Part shown: positions 9,309 to 18,910 of the stretch, piece after piece
Layout of the letters: the number at the start of each line of letters is the position of its first letter
Numbering within the stretch: position 1 is the first letter of the stretch
DNA from: Spirosoma agri
GTDB taxonomy: Bacteria; Bacteroidota; Bacteroidia; Cytophagales; Spirosomataceae
Assembly (NCBI RefSeq): GCF_010747415.1
Contig: NZ_JAAGNZ010000001.1
Span: 2,976,001-3,040,000 of the forward strand
DNA: 64,000 bases
Direction of reading: 5' to 3'
Translations under genes and position numbers: made by a program
Notes under the pieces: model-generated
Database searches by the model: none
Told to the model about the DNA's origin: nothing
The model's input: the letters and a program-made list of their open reading frames with translations, nothing else

Positions 9309-11006
9309 TCAGAAGGAATAACTAATTCCTCCGAGAAAGTTAAGGCCTTGCGACTGATAATACAAATAACGCTCGTACTTCTGGTTAAAGATATTATTTA
9401 ACGAGACAAACGCAGAGACCTGTTTGCCCAGGAAATAGTCAATTTTGATGTTGGCGTCGTAGATCGGTTTTAGGGTGTAGACCGTATTGGATGTAACGTT
9501 TGAGTTCTTGATGCCCTGATAGAAATATAAATCAGCGGTGACGAACAGCTTTTTATTCAGAATGTACGAGTTTGTCCACGTCCCCGCGAACTGCGGACGG
9601 CCCCAGGCTTCTGCCAGGCGGTCTAACCCGTAGCGAAAGAAGTCTCCTTTCAGCGTGGAGCGGAATTTGTCCTTTCGGGCGTAAGCAAGCTGCCCCGAAA
9701 TCGTCAACACCCGGGAAATACCGCCATCGTAGAGCACAAAGAACTTGGTCGAATCCGGAAACGTGTTGTTAAAGGTAGAGAAGTCCCGATAACTGGCGTA
9801 GGACACTTTGCCTTCGTACGAGAATCCGCCACCGAGCGCTCCTTTTGAACCCCCGTAGATATCCAGCGACTTAACAGTGTTAACTAAAAGTACTTGTGGA
9901 GCTAACCACTTGTTTTCGCTTAGTAATGAGCGTAATGTGTTTCGGTTGATATCTCCATCCAGACCGGCAAAGAAATGGATGTTGGCTACCGGAACAACAT
10001 CGATATCGAGGACCGGAAACGCTCTTGTGTTGTTAATGCCTTGCCGCTGATCGGTTTGGTTGACGGCATTGAGCCCCGCCGTTATGGTAAACAGGGAGGA
10101 CGTGTACTTAAACGTTGGCTTCACCCGAAACAGGTTTCGGTTATCCACGATGGTGCCGTCCGAACGTTGGGTCACGTAGGCATCAGCTGCCACCAGCGCG
10201 AAGACGTTGTCTGTGATGCCCAGCGATCCGTTGAAGTTCGTGCCCCAGTCCGTTTCCGACGCATTGAACCGGTCGCGCAGGGAGGTAATCCCCGTACGCA
10301 GGGAGTAATCAATGGCATTCTCGGTATTGGCGTTTTCGATACCCAGCTTCAGGTTAAGGGTATTCAGGTTTTGTTTGATAAGGTCGGGATTAAACGCCGA
10401 CGAGTTCGCAAATTCGCGGCTGTAACCATAAAAGTTATAGGCATTCCGGTCGTATCCCAGATCGGCCTGGAGCTTAAAGGCGTCGGTCAGGTATTTCCCC
10501 GTAATCTTCACGCGGGTATCGCTCTGGGCTGAGTTTTTGCCATCGACGGGGCCAATTCCGGACGACAGATGACGGACGTTACCTTCGAGCGATAAGTTCG
10601 AGAGGTTATTGATGCCCACGAAGCCTTCGCCCAAGAACGAGCTGTAGTTACCCGCCCCCAGCTTCACGTAGTTGCTGTAGACGGGTGAATCGTCGGGCTG
10701 GGTGGTAGCCGGAGCGAGTACACCAGGCGTAATCCGGGGATCACCGACGGTCAGCTTGCGGTCTTCAAACTCATAGGTGAGTTTCCGTTGTTCGGCCGAC
10801 GATTTCACCGAAGGAACTTTATTGAATAATCGATTGGCGGGTGGAAGCTCGATCTTCCGGCTCTTTTCGACGGTAATTTCCTGATTATCCACTTCGCCTT
10901 CTTTGACCGGCCGCGTTGGCTTTGGCTGCTGCGCCAAAAGCGGGACAGTCAGGGAAAGAAAGGAAAGCGTGAGTAGGGAACGGGTTGGATGAATCATACG
11001 GTTCAT
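9309..11006 (-). CDS. Outer-membrane beta-barrel protein (TonB-receptor-like, no plug seen)
   Basis: The protein has 565 residues and a signal peptide (SLLTLSFLSLTVPLLAQQ). The N-terminal 100 residues are charged and Pro-rich. The rest alternates polar and aromatic residues in strands with a Tyr/Phe/Asn-rich pattern, including the C-terminal NNIFNQKYERYLYYQSQGLN, which resembles the end of TonB-dependent barrels. No plug domain is visible, so it may be a plugless, porin-like barrel. It sits between the large TPR protein and the HU/SPOR protein, 20 and 78 bases from them on one strand, which suggests a shared envelope function. ATGs at 11006 and 10997 are both possible starts. Confidence 0.8.
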   Translation of the reverse strand: MNRMIHPTRSLLTLSFLSLTVPLLAQQPKPTRPVKEGEVDNQEITVEKSRKIELPPANRLFNKVPSVKSSAEQRKLTYEFEDRKLTVGDPRITPGVLAPATTQPDDSPVYSNYVKLGAGNYSSFLGEGFVGINNLSNLSLEGNVRHLSSGIGPVDGKNSAQSDTRVKITGKYLTDAFKLQADLGYDRNAYNFYGYSREFANSSAFNPDLIKQNLNTLNLKLGIENANTENAIDYSLRTGITSLRDRFNASETDWGTNFNGSLGITDNVFALVAADAYVTQRSDGTIVDNRNLFRVKPTFKYTSSLFTITAGLNAVNQTDQRQGINNTRAFPVLDIDVVPVANIHFFAGLDGDINRNTLRSLLSENKWLAPQVLLVNTVKSLDIYGGSKGALGGGFSYEGKVSYASYRDFSTFNNTFPDSTKFFVLYDGGISRVLTISGQLAYARKDKFRSTLKGDFFRYGLDRLAEAWGRPQFAGTWTNSYILNKKLFVTADLYFYQGIKNSNVTSNTVYTLKPIYDANIKIDYFLGKQVSAFVSLNNIFNQKYERYLYYQSQGLNFLGGISYSF

Positions 11007-11084
11007 GTAGGCTTCAGGCTGTAGGCGATACGTTACTCCGCAGAAGACGGCATTCCCGTATCGCCCACGGCCTACAAGCCGAAA

Positions 11085-14000
11085 TTAATTTTTCGACTCC
11101 AGGACCGCCAACTTCTGTTTGGCTTCGGCGATAATGGTTTGGTCGGATGAGTTTTCGATAATGGAATTCAGCACCGCTTTAGCCTGGGCCGTTTCATCCA
11201 GTGCTACGTTATTATCAGACACGAGCATAAAGGCTTTTCCCTTCCAGTATTCAAACTCGCTGAACTGCTCGTTGAACTTCAGCAGGGTAGTCACGGACTC
11301 CTTGTATTTCTTCTGCTTGTACAGAATTTCGCCGAGGTAATACTGCGCTTCAGCGCCGTTGACGTCTTTGGCCAGCGCAATCGTTTTTTCGAAATCAGCC
11401 TGCGCCGTTTTATAGTCCCCTTTGCTGAACGCCACTTTACCCAGCATCAACTGCGCCCGGTTCTGCGCGCCCGGCACCACGTTGCCAGCGGCAACGACTT
11501 CGCGGGCAACGGAGGCCGCTGAATCAGGCTTCGGAATCGCAAAATACGTATCCATCAGACCGAGCTGGGCCGCTACCTGTTCGGCTTTGCTGCCCGCTTT
11601 TGACAGGATGACCTGGTAATTCCGGATGGCACGCGGGTAGTTCTTCTGCTTACTTTCCAGGTCTGCCGCGCGGGTAGCCGCCCGGATCAGAAAATCAGAT
11701 TTGTTGTCGGCAATGATCAGGTTATAATACCGAAGGGCATTGGCCACATCGCTGGTCTGCCGGTAGGATTCGGCCAGGTAATAACGGGCTTCGTTCGTGT
11801 TCGGACTGGCCGGATACTCCTGCATGAACGCCAGCAGGGACTGGATCGCCTGCGGATACTTCTGATTCGAATAAATGTCTTTGGCATTCTCGAACTGAAC
11901 CCGCTCTACGTCACTGCTCGCCGGATTGGCCTTTTTGTACTGGCCCAGCACCTGTGAGAACTCTTCGGGCCGACCCGCGTCGTTGAGCGTGTTCTGGATA
12001 CCCAGCAGGGCACTTTGCGCCTGATCGGATTCGCCAAAATCGGCCAGGATGCGTTTGTAGTCGGCCACAGCGGGATCGTACTGCTGGATATTGCCGTAGG
12101 CGATGGCCCGTTTCAGCAGAGCCGCCGGAATCAGTTTACTGGTCGGCTTGCTATCGATCAGCTTCGAGAACCCCCGGATAGCCACCTGATAAGCACCCTT
12201 TTCGAAGTCGACGTTTGCCGTCTGAAACAACGATTCATCGACAAAACGCGAGTTCGGGTATTGCCGCTGCACCTGATCGAACTGCGCTTTGGCTTCGCTA
12301 TCCCGGCCGACGTAACTCAGAATGACCGCTTTCTGGTAAGACGCATAATCCTTGTCCGGGGCATTCTGGGCAATCGCCTGATCGTAGTACCGCATGGCGT
12401 TTTCGTACTGCTTGGTCGCGAAATACGAATCGGCCAGCCGCACCGTTGCGTCCTGCACCTGGGCCGATCCGTCGGCGTTACTGCCCCGGCTCACAAAATC
12501 GCGGAAGTAGGTCTGCGCCCGGCCGTAGTCCTTTTTATTGAAATACGCGTAGCCGAGTCCGTATAAACTTTTGCTGGCATACTCGCCCGGACCTTTCGTG
12601 ATGCTGGCGTAGAGAGGAATCGCCGTATCGTATTGTTTTCCGGCCGAGTAGGCTTCGGCTTTCCAGAATTGAGCAGCCTGCTGAAGATCGGTATCCACCG
12701 GAAATTTCAATGATTTGTCGAGGTTTGCCACGGCCTGCGGGTAGCGTTCGGCGTTAAAATCACTCACCCCCTGGCTGTAGGTCAGGCGTTGGTAGGTGGC
12801 GTTGATTTTAGGGGTCCGTCGTTTCAGTCCCTCGATGTAGGCAATGGCCGCCGGGTAATTATTCGATGCGAAATACGCTTCACCGACCAGTTCATTCGCT
12901 TCGTTTTCGAATTTACTGTCCGGATACTGCTTCAGGAAAGCCGTAAGTTCTTTAACGGCATCGGCCCCATTGTTCTGATCCAGTTGTAACTTGGCATGGT
13001 TGAAGCGGGCTTCTTCCTGAATGGCGCGGTTAAACGACAGCCGCCCCGCCTGATCGAACGCGTTCAGGGCGTAGGTGGGATTCTGCGTTTGCAGGTAGCT
13101 GACCCCGAGCGTATAAGCCGCGTACTGCGCCGTCGTGTCCTTGCCCCCCGCCAGTGTTTTTAACTGCGTAATGGCATCGGCATAGGCACCCGTGCGGAAC
13201 AGCGACTGCCCATACCGGAATTTAACGGCTCCTGGTGCTTTGGTCCCGGCTGCCGTGATGTACTGTTTGTAGTACGGGATCGCTTTGGCGAACTGGTTCT
13301 GTTGGTAATATACCTCCGCCGTAAACAGGGCGACCTCGCTAAAGTTGCCCCCCGTGTTCCGGCGAAGTAGCGGTTCGGTGTAGGCCAGCAGCTCATCGAA
13401 CCGGCGTTGGCGATAGAAAGCCTGCGCGATCCAGTTCGGCACCTGATCCTTATACAGCGGGTTTGATTCAACGCGCCGGAAATCGGTTACGGCTTCGGTA
13501 AAGTTCTTATTCCGGAAATTGATGACCCCCGCGTAGTACGAGGCCGCTGGTGCATCCGTTGAGTTTGGGTCGCGTTTCACCTCGTTCAGCAGCGGTAAGG
13601 CCCGCTGTAGGTCCTGCGTGTTGTAGTAGGAGAGGGCCAGCTGGTACTTGAATTTCGTGTTCGCTCCGCCCTGCGCCACAGCCTTTTCGAGAAAGTTGAT
13701 CGCCTTGGCGTAATCCTGACGAGTGAAGTAATACGTGCCCAGATCCCCATACAACTGCCCGGCTTTCGGGTGCTGGCTGTGGTCCTTCACAAACCGGTCG
13801 ACCAGCACTTCCGCGCCCGGTTCGTCGATATAGAGACTGGTCAGGGCAATGTAGTACTCGGCCTCGACCGCGTTCTGATCGGTGGTGTTGAGCAGCGTAC
13901 GGGTGCCATCACCGCGCCGGGGTTCGAGATACTGCCGGAATTCGTAGCGGGCAGCCGCGTAATTATTTTTCTCGAACAGCTCCATACCATTCCGGTAGTG

Positions 14001-14144
14001 GTAATCGGGTTCTGCGTAACTCTGGGTTCGCTGGGCCTGCGCCGACAGCACAATAAGCAACCCAAGAATCAGGGAAAACGGCCGCCAGTCCGGAGAAAAT
14101 CGGAACGTCTGACGTTGACCCAGTTGGGTGATTGAATAGGGCAT
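11085..14144 (-). CDS. Large secreted TPR-repeat protein
   Basis: From ATG 14144 (MPYSITQLGQRQTF) this is a 1019-residue protein with a signal peptide ending in LILGLLIVLSAQAQ. The frame stays open to 14216, but that start would run into the divergent peptidase gene and place 24 extra residues before the signal, so I prefer 14144. At least twenty tetratricopeptide-type helical pairs can be followed along its length, for example YAKAINFLEKAVAQGG, YGRAQTYFRDFVSRGS and YKTAQADFEKTIALAK. There is no membrane segment after the signal, so it should act in the periplasm or at the inner face of the outer membrane, as a scaffold or BamD/YbgF-like adaptor. It is first in the block TPR, beta-barrel, HU/SPOR. 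Confidence 0.88.
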   Translation of the reverse strand: MPYSITQLGQRQTFRFSPDWRPFSLILGLLIVLSAQAQRTQSYAEPDYHYRNGMELFEKNNYAAARYEFRQYLEPRRGDGTRTLLNTTDQNAVEAEYYIALTSLYIDEPGAEVLVDRFVKDHSQHPKAGQLYGDLGTYYFTRQDYAKAINFLEKAVAQGGANTKFKYQLALSYYNTQDLQRALPLLNEVKRDPNSTDAPAASYYAGVINFRNKNFTEAVTDFRRVESNPLYKDQVPNWIAQAFYRQRRFDELLAYTEPLLRRNTGGNFSEVALFTAEVYYQQNQFAKAIPYYKQYITAAGTKAPGAVKFRYGQSLFRTGAYADAITQLKTLAGGKDTTAQYAAYTLGVSYLQTQNPTYALNAFDQAGRLSFNRAIQEEARFNHAKLQLDQNNGADAVKELTAFLKQYPDSKFENEANELVGEAYFASNNYPAAIAYIEGLKRRTPKINATYQRLTYSQGVSDFNAERYPQAVANLDKSLKFPVDTDLQQAAQFWKAEAYSAGKQYDTAIPLYASITKGPGEYASKSLYGLGYAYFNKKDYGRAQTYFRDFVSRGSNADGSAQVQDATVRLADSYFATKQYENAMRYYDQAIAQNAPDKDYASYQKAVILSYVGRDSEAKAQFDQVQRQYPNSRFVDESLFQTANVDFEKGAYQVAIRGFSKLIDSKPTSKLIPAALLKRAIAYGNIQQYDPAVADYKRILADFGESDQAQSALLGIQNTLNDAGRPEEFSQVLGQYKKANPASSDVERVQFENAKDIYSNQKYPQAIQSLLAFMQEYPASPNTNEARYYLAESYRQTSDVANALRYYNLIIADNKSDFLIRAATRAADLESKQKNYPRAIRNYQVILSKAGSKAEQVAAQLGLMDTYFAIPKPDSAASVAREVVAAGNVVPGAQNRAQLMLGKVAFSKGDYKTAQADFEKTIALAKDVNGAEAQYYLGEILYKQKKYKESVTTLLKFNEQFSEFEYWKGKAFMLVSDNNVALDETAQAKAVLNSIIENSSDQTIIAEAKQKLAVLESKN

Positions 14145-14251
14145 AAACGAAATGAACGGTTGTGAATGCTTGGAATGCGTCGTAGCTTCGCCGGTAATTG
14201 ACAAATATCCGGTCAAATCTGGACAAAAAACGAAGGTATTCCTGTTTCCGT

Positions 14252-16108
14252 ATGAAAAAAAACGCCCGGCTCCTGTATTTACTTACTGTCTGGACATTTT
14301 TTGTTGCTTTTTCCGCCACGGCAACCCCGCCGATTGGTAAAGACGAAGACCCACCCGCAGCCTCGCCATCCATCACCTATGTGCTGTCGATGCCCGAACC
14401 GCAGACGCACTACTTCGAGGTGGAAATGCAGCTGAAAAACGTCGCTACGGCGACCAATGCCAAAAAGAATGGCTACATCGATATCAAGATGCCGGTCTGG
14501 ACGCCGGGGTCGTATCTGATCCGGGAATACGCCAAAAACGTGGAAGCGTTCACGGCGATGGTTGGGGGCAAACCCGTACCGAGCGAAAAAATTCGTAAAA
14601 ATACCTGGCGGGTAACCACCGCGGATGATAACCTGACGATCCGTTACCGGGTATACGCCAACGAACTGACGGTGCGAACCAGTTTTGTCGATGTCGATCA
14701 TGGGTACGTCACCCCCGCTAGTATGTTCATGTACCACGACGCCCTGAAAGGTCAGCCGCACCGGGTTGTTGTACAGCCCTATAAAGCGTGGAAAACCGTC
14801 ACGACCGGGCTCGAACCCGTCTCCGGAGCCGAGTATACGTACGAAGCGGCCGACTACGATCTGCTGGTCGATTCGCCGATCGAGATCGGGAATCAGCGCC
14901 TGTTTACGTTTACCGCTGCCAACGTGCCGCATACCGTCGCCATGTTCGGGGATGTGTACTATGACGAAAAGCGCCTGTCGGCTGACTACAAGCGGGTTTG
15001 CGAGGCAGCCGCTACCGTTGTGGGTGAGCATCCCTGTAAGCACTACACGTTCATTGTTCATCACATTCCGCAGGGGGGCGGTGGCCTGGAGCACCTGAAT
15101 TCGACCACGCTTGAAACGTACCGGACGGCCTATTCGACCGAGACGAACTACAAGAACTTCCTGACGCTGGTGGCCCACGAGTATTTCCACCTCTGGAACG
15201 TGAAACGGATTCGTCCGGTGGCGCTCGGGCCGTTCGACTACGAGAACGAGAACTACACCCACATGCTCTGGCTGTCGGAAGGGTGCACATCGTTCTACGA
15301 AGACAATATTCTGCGCCGGGCCGGTTTCCACACGCCCGAGGCTTACCTGACCATTGTCGGCAACGACATCGGTACGATTGAAAATCAACCAGGCAACCGG
15401 GTTCAGTCGGCGGCTGAGTCGAGCTGGGATGCGTGGATCAAAGGCTACCGCCCGAACGAAAATTCGTCCAATACCACAATTTCGTACTACAGCAAAGGCA
15501 GCGTATTGGGCACGTTACTGAACCTGGCTATTCTGGCGGGCAGCAATGGCGAACGCAGCCTGGACGATCTGATGCGGTTTCTTTACTCCGAATACTACAA
15601 GAAGCAGAAACGCGGTTTTACGGACGAGGAATTCCGGCGGGCGGCTGAACAGATCGCCGGTCGGAAGCTGGACGATTTCTTCACGACGGCGGTAAACTCC
15701 GCTAACCCGATCAATTACAACGCGTACTTTGAACCGGTTGGCCTCAAACTAACGAACGTAGCCAGCAAAACACAGGACGGCTTTCTGGGCGCATCGACGA
15801 GTCCGGCCAACGGCAAAGCGACGGTAACCAGCGTTCGGCGTGGCTCAGCGGCTTATACGGACGGGCTGAACGTGGGCGACGAGATCATCTCGGTAGACGA
15901 TATTCGGGTCGGTGACGATCTGCTGCGATTCGTCAGCGGTCGGCGGGTGGGTGACGTGCTGAAAGTGCTCGTCAACCGGGCGGGCCTGCTGCGCGAAGTA
16001 TCGATTACGCTGACCCAAAACCCACTGGTTAGCTATCGGCTTGAACCACTTCCTAATCAGACGGACGCCCAAAAAGCCTTGTATAACAAGTGGTTGTTCA
16101 TCAAGTAA
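14252..16108 (+). CDS. M61 family metallopeptidase with PDZ domain
   Basis: The start at ATG 14252 (MKKNARLLYLLTVWTFFVAF) gives a normal signal peptide and a 618-residue protein. The frame is open 18 codons further up, but those would precede the signal. The zinc motif is H309-E-Y-F-H313 (VAHEYFHLWNVKRIRP), with E343 in LSEGCTSFYED as the likely third ligand. An N-terminal beta domain (about 40-190) and a C-terminal PDZ domain (about 510-590; VGDEIISVDDIRVGDDLLRF) complete the glycyl-aminopeptidase (M61) layout. It should be an exported aminopeptidase acting on peptides with small N-terminal residues. It is divergent from the TPR gene, with 107 bases between the start codons. Confidence 0.93.
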   Translation: MKKNARLLYLLTVWTFFVAFSATATPPIGKDEDPPAASPSITYVLSMPEPQTHYFEVEMQLKNVATATNAKKNGYIDIKMPVWTPGSYLIREYAKNVEAFTAMVGGKPVPSEKIRKNTWRVTTADDNLTIRYRVYANELTVRTSFVDVDHGYVTPASMFMYHDALKGQPHRVVVQPYKAWKTVTTGLEPVSGAEYTYEAADYDLLVDSPIEIGNQRLFTFTAANVPHTVAMFGDVYYDEKRLSADYKRVCEAAATVVGEHPCKHYTFIVHHIPQGGGGLEHLNSTTLETYRTAYSTETNYKNFLTLVAHEYFHLWNVKRIRPVALGPFDYENENYTHMLWLSEGCTSFYEDNILRRAGFHTPEAYLTIVGNDIGTIENQPGNRVQSAAESSWDAWIKGYRPNENSSNTTISYYSKGSVLGTLLNLAILAGSNGERSLDDLMRFLYSEYYKKQKRGFTDEEFRRAAEQIAGRKLDDFFTTAVNSANPINYNAYFEPVGLKLTNVASKTQDGFLGASTSPANGKATVTSVRRGSAAYTDGLNVGDEIISVDDIRVGDDLLRFVSGRRVGDVLKVLVNRAGLLREVSITLTQNPLVSYRLEPLPNQTDAQKALYNKWLFIK

Positions 16109-16130
16109 CGTCTTTTGTTGCCATTCTTGA

Positions 16131-16164
16131 AACAGGCCGGACCGCTCGTTCGGCCTGTTTTCGT
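16131..16164 (+). terminator. Intrinsic terminator of the M61 peptidase gene
   Basis: AACAGGCCG (16131-16139) and CGGCCTGTT (16151-16159) pair perfectly around an 11-base loop, followed by TTCGTTT. Confidence 0.85.
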
Positions 16165-16185
16165 TTATAAAATCGAGGTCTGACG

Positions 16186-16193
16186 TACCTTTG
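16186..16193 (+). promoter_or_regulatory. Promoter core (-7 element) of the esterase gene
   Basis: TACCTTTG, a perfect TAnnTTTG match, lies 20 bases before ATG 16214. No convincing TTG is seen at the -33 distance. Confidence 0.6.
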
Positions 16194-16213
16194 TTTCTTC
16201 ATCAACTGAATTA

Positions 16214-17332
16214 ATGCCATCAACGCTACGCTTTGAACTGACTACCCCCGTTCTGGATGATCGACCGGTTTACTTGTCCGGTAATTTCTGCGATTGGTAT
16301 CCGGACGTAGAAGCCTTCCGGCTGTGGCCGGTAACAGCAGACCATCCAGTCCGAAACCAACCTGGTCCGGAACCATCCAGTTTGGGCCATTATGCGCTTG
16401 ATTTTCCGGCCGATGTGGCATTGCCCGACGTGCTGGACTACAAATACACGCGGGGTGGCTGGGACCACGTCGAACTCGACGAAGCGGGTGAGGTGCCTCC
16501 GAACCGAATCAGTCAGCAAGAGACCGGAATTAGGCGTGATCGGGTGCCCCACTGGCGGTGGTTCGGCCGGTCGTACAACCCGGACCTGCTGCCGAAACTG
16601 GATTTGATGGTGGCTGATTTTCCCAGGCCGCAACGCCAGACTGAACGCCGGGTGCGCGTGCTGCTTCCCCACGATTACGAGTATTCCGATAAACGGTACC
16701 CCGTTTTATACCTCAGCGACGGGCAGAACTTGATTGGGGCAGGGTCTGGCTACGGCAGCTGGGAAATTGATCGACGGCTGGCCGTGCTGGCTTCCCGGCA
16801 TCACCACGAACTGATTGTCGTTGCCATTGATCATGGAGAAGACAGTCGTCTTCAGGAGTTTACCCTGGATCGTACGCTGGCCGGAACCGGTGATGGCCGG
16901 AACTATCTCGATTTTGTTGTCCATACGCTAAAGCCGCAGATCGACCAGACGTTTCGGACAAAGACAGACGCCTTTCATACGGGAATTGGGGGAAGTTCGC
17001 TGGGTGGGCTGATCAGTTTGTACGGTGGGTTGCTGCATCCGCGTACTTTTGGTCGATGGCTGGTTTTTTCGCCATCGTTGTGGATCGCTAAAACCGTTTT
17101 TGCCGACGCGGCCCGCTGCCGGGTGGAGCCTGATACAAAAGTGTATGTTTTTGGCGGGGGGGACGAATCGAAATCGATGGTTTCCAGCCTAACGAAGCTG
17201 ATCGATTCACTGACTCAGTCGCCCGATACGAACAATATAACGAGTACCTTAGCGGTTGATCCCAACGGGCGACACAGTGAATCATTCTGGGGACATGAGT
17301 TTCCGAAAGCGGTTGAGTGGCTGTTCTACTGA
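16214..17332 (+). CDS. Alpha/beta-hydrolase fold esterase (esterase D / Fes-like)
   Basis: This is a 372-residue protein with no signal peptide. The first 110 residues look like an E-set/carbohydrate-binding-like beta domain (VYLSGNFCDWYPDVEAFRLW), as in other enterochelin-esterase-like proteins. The hydrolase part begins near residue 130 and has the nucleophile elbow G260-S-S262-L-G264, with Ser262 as nucleophile. The His in NGRHSESFWGHEFPKAVEWL near the end is a likely member of the triad. By family it hydrolyses esters, possibly of siderophores or sugar-linked acids; the substrate is unknown. The stop codon overlaps a long inverted repeat. Its own promoter core suggests a single-gene unit. 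Confidence 0.85.
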   Translation: MPSTLRFELTTPVLDDRPVYLSGNFCDWYPDVEAFRLWPVTADHPVRNQPGPEPSSLGHYALDFPADVALPDVLDYKYTRGGWDHVELDEAGEVPPNRISQQETGIRRDRVPHWRWFGRSYNPDLLPKLDLMVADFPRPQRQTERRVRVLLPHDYEYSDKRYPVLYLSDGQNLIGAGSGYGSWEIDRRLAVLASRHHHELIVVAIDHGEDSRLQEFTLDRTLAGTGDGRNYLDFVVHTLKPQIDQTFRTKTDAFHTGIGGSSLGGLISLYGGLLHPRTFGRWLVFSPSLWIAKTVFADAARCRVEPDTKVYVFGGGDESKSMVSSLTKLIDSLTQSPDTNNITSTLAVDPNGRHSESFWGHEFPKAVEWLFY

Positions 17333-17367
17333 CCTGGTCAAGCCGACCAGGTCGGCTTGACCAGGTC
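17331..17367. repeat. Perfect 18-bp inverted repeat with 1-base loop at a gene end
   Basis: Arms 17331-17348 and 17350-17367 are perfectly complementary with a single A between them. The first two bases belong to the TGA stop of the esterase. No T run follows, so it is not a classical terminator, though such a stem could stall polymerase or protect the mRNA 3' end. Confidence 0.85.
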
Positions 17368-17419
17368 GCCAAATCGTAAACCGACGATGGGGCGTTCGTC
17401 CGTATAGTTATAGATTGAT

Positions 17420-18904
17420 ATGCAGATTATTCTTCAAACACAGGCCATTTCATCGCCTGTGCAGATTATTCCGGTTGTAAAAACCGACGAGTTAGCTGAA
17501 TGGCTTCGCGAACAGGCCGAGCGGCTGGGGGTACCGGCGTCGGTGCTACAGACCGATTTCAACGCAGACCTCCACGACGTTTTGCCCATCTATCAACCCG
17601 GTGGCCAGCGTACGTACCTGCTGGGACTGGGAAAGGCACCCGGCTCGATCGAGTGGCTAAAGGCATTCCGGAAGCTGTTTTTCACCCAGAAAGCGAAATT
17701 TCCCCAACAGGTCAGCGTCGATCTGACGGCATTCAGTGGCGAGGTTGTCGAGTTCGTCGTGCTCGGCATCCGGGCGGGGGGGTACGACCTGCGGCTTTAC
17801 CAGACCGATAAAGGCGAAGCTCCGGCATTTTATGCCGCCGATGGGCAGTTGACGATCCGGGTAACCGGCGAATCAATGGCGTCGGCGAGTCGCGCGTTGA
17901 CGCAGGCCGACGCCATTGCGCAGACCCAGCGCGAAATGCTCGATCTGATGAATGCCCCGGCTAATTACAAAAATCCGCAGACGCTGGCCGACTGGACCAC
18001 CCAATCGGGGCAGAAACATGGCTACTCAGTGACCATTCTGGACAAGGCCGAACTGGAGCGGCAGGGCCTCGGCGCGTTGCTCAGCGTGAGCCAGGGCAGC
18101 GATACGCCACCGGTGCTGATCATTGCGGAGTATAAACCAGATCTGTCGGTTCAACCGTCCGGTCAGCCGATACCCAAGGTGGGGCTGGTCGGGAAAGGCG
18201 TCACCTTTGATACGGGGGGCATATCGATCAAGACCTCGACCAATATGCACCTGATGAAGAGCGACATGGGTGGCGCGGCTGCCGTGCTGGGAACCGTTGA
18301 GGCAGCTGCGAAGCTAAACCTGCCCGTGCATCTGATCGGCATTGTGCCGTCTACGGAAAATAATGTAGACGGGCGTTCGACCAAACCCGGTGATGTCATT
18401 ACGGCTTACAGTGGGAAGACCATCGAAATTATCGACACCGACGCCGAGGGACGGGTTATTCTGGCCGATGGCCTGGGGTACATGGTTCGCAACTTCCAGC
18501 CCGACGTACTGATCGATCTCGCTACCCTGACCGGCAGCGTGATTGCGGCTCTGGGCTATCACGCGGCTGGCCTGTTTACGCCCAACGATGAACTGGCCGC
18601 TCAACTGGCTGCCGCCGGTAATCGAACGGGCGAACGCGTCTGGCGCATGCCCGTCTGGGATGTGTACAAAGAGGATATCAAATCAGACGTGGCCGACCTG
18701 AAAAACTTCAGCGGTAAGCCCGTTGCCGGGTCCATTAGTGCCGCCAAGTTTCTGGAAGTGTTCACCGAGAACCACCCCGCCTGGGCGCACCTCGACATTG
18801 CCGGAACTGCCTTCGCTGATACGGAATTCGGTTCCCAGAAAAATGCTACGGGCTTTGGCATCCGCCTGTTGATAAATTATCTGCAAACAGTAGGGGGCGT
18901 GTAA
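17420..18904 (+). CDS. pepA: Leucyl aminopeptidase, M17 family
   Basis: The protein has 494 residues. The M17 signature appears as D339-T-D-A-E-G-R345, where most family members have NTDAEGR, and VGLVGKGVTFDTGGISIKTS carries the metal-binding Lys and Asp. The N-terminal macro-like domain is more divergent, as usual. The enzyme removes N-terminal residues from peptides in the cytoplasm, using two metal ions and normally forming a hexamer. The Asn-to-Asp change at residue 339 lies beside the metal-binding Asp/Glu and should be tolerable. It is followed by an intergenic repeat region and an ATP-grasp gene. Confidence 0.95.
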   Translation: MQIILQTQAISSPVQIIPVVKTDELAEWLREQAERLGVPASVLQTDFNADLHDVLPIYQPGGQRTYLLGLGKAPGSIEWLKAFRKLFFTQKAKFPQQVSVDLTAFSGEVVEFVVLGIRAGGYDLRLYQTDKGEAPAFYAADGQLTIRVTGESMASASRALTQADAIAQTQREMLDLMNAPANYKNPQTLADWTTQSGQKHGYSVTILDKAELERQGLGALLSVSQGSDTPPVLIIAEYKPDLSVQPSGQPIPKVGLVGKGVTFDTGGISIKTSTNMHLMKSDMGGAAAVLGTVEAAAKLNLPVHLIGIVPSTENNVDGRSTKPGDVITAYSGKTIEIIDTDAEGRVILADGLGYMVRNFQPDVLIDLATLTGSVIAALGYHAAGLFTPNDELAAQLAAAGNRTGERVWRMPVWDVYKEDIKSDVADLKNFSGKPVAGSISAAKFLEVFTENHPAWAHLDIAGTAFADTEFGSQKNATGFGIRLLINYLQTVGGV

Positions 18905-18910
18905 CGGGTT

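Noticed and set aside
9975..10532. Large plus-strand open frame of 185 codons inside the beta-barrel gene
   Set aside because: It is the antisense shadow of a clear coding gene and its translation lacks any domain.
11085..14216. Longer start (14216) for the large TPR gene
   Set aside because: It puts 24 residues in front of a normal signal peptide and narrows the gap to the divergent peptidase gene to 35 bases.
14279..15388. Minus-strand open frame of 369 codons inside the M61 gene
   Set aside because: The opposite strand encodes a peptidase with intact HExxH; the long reverse frame is due to codon composition.
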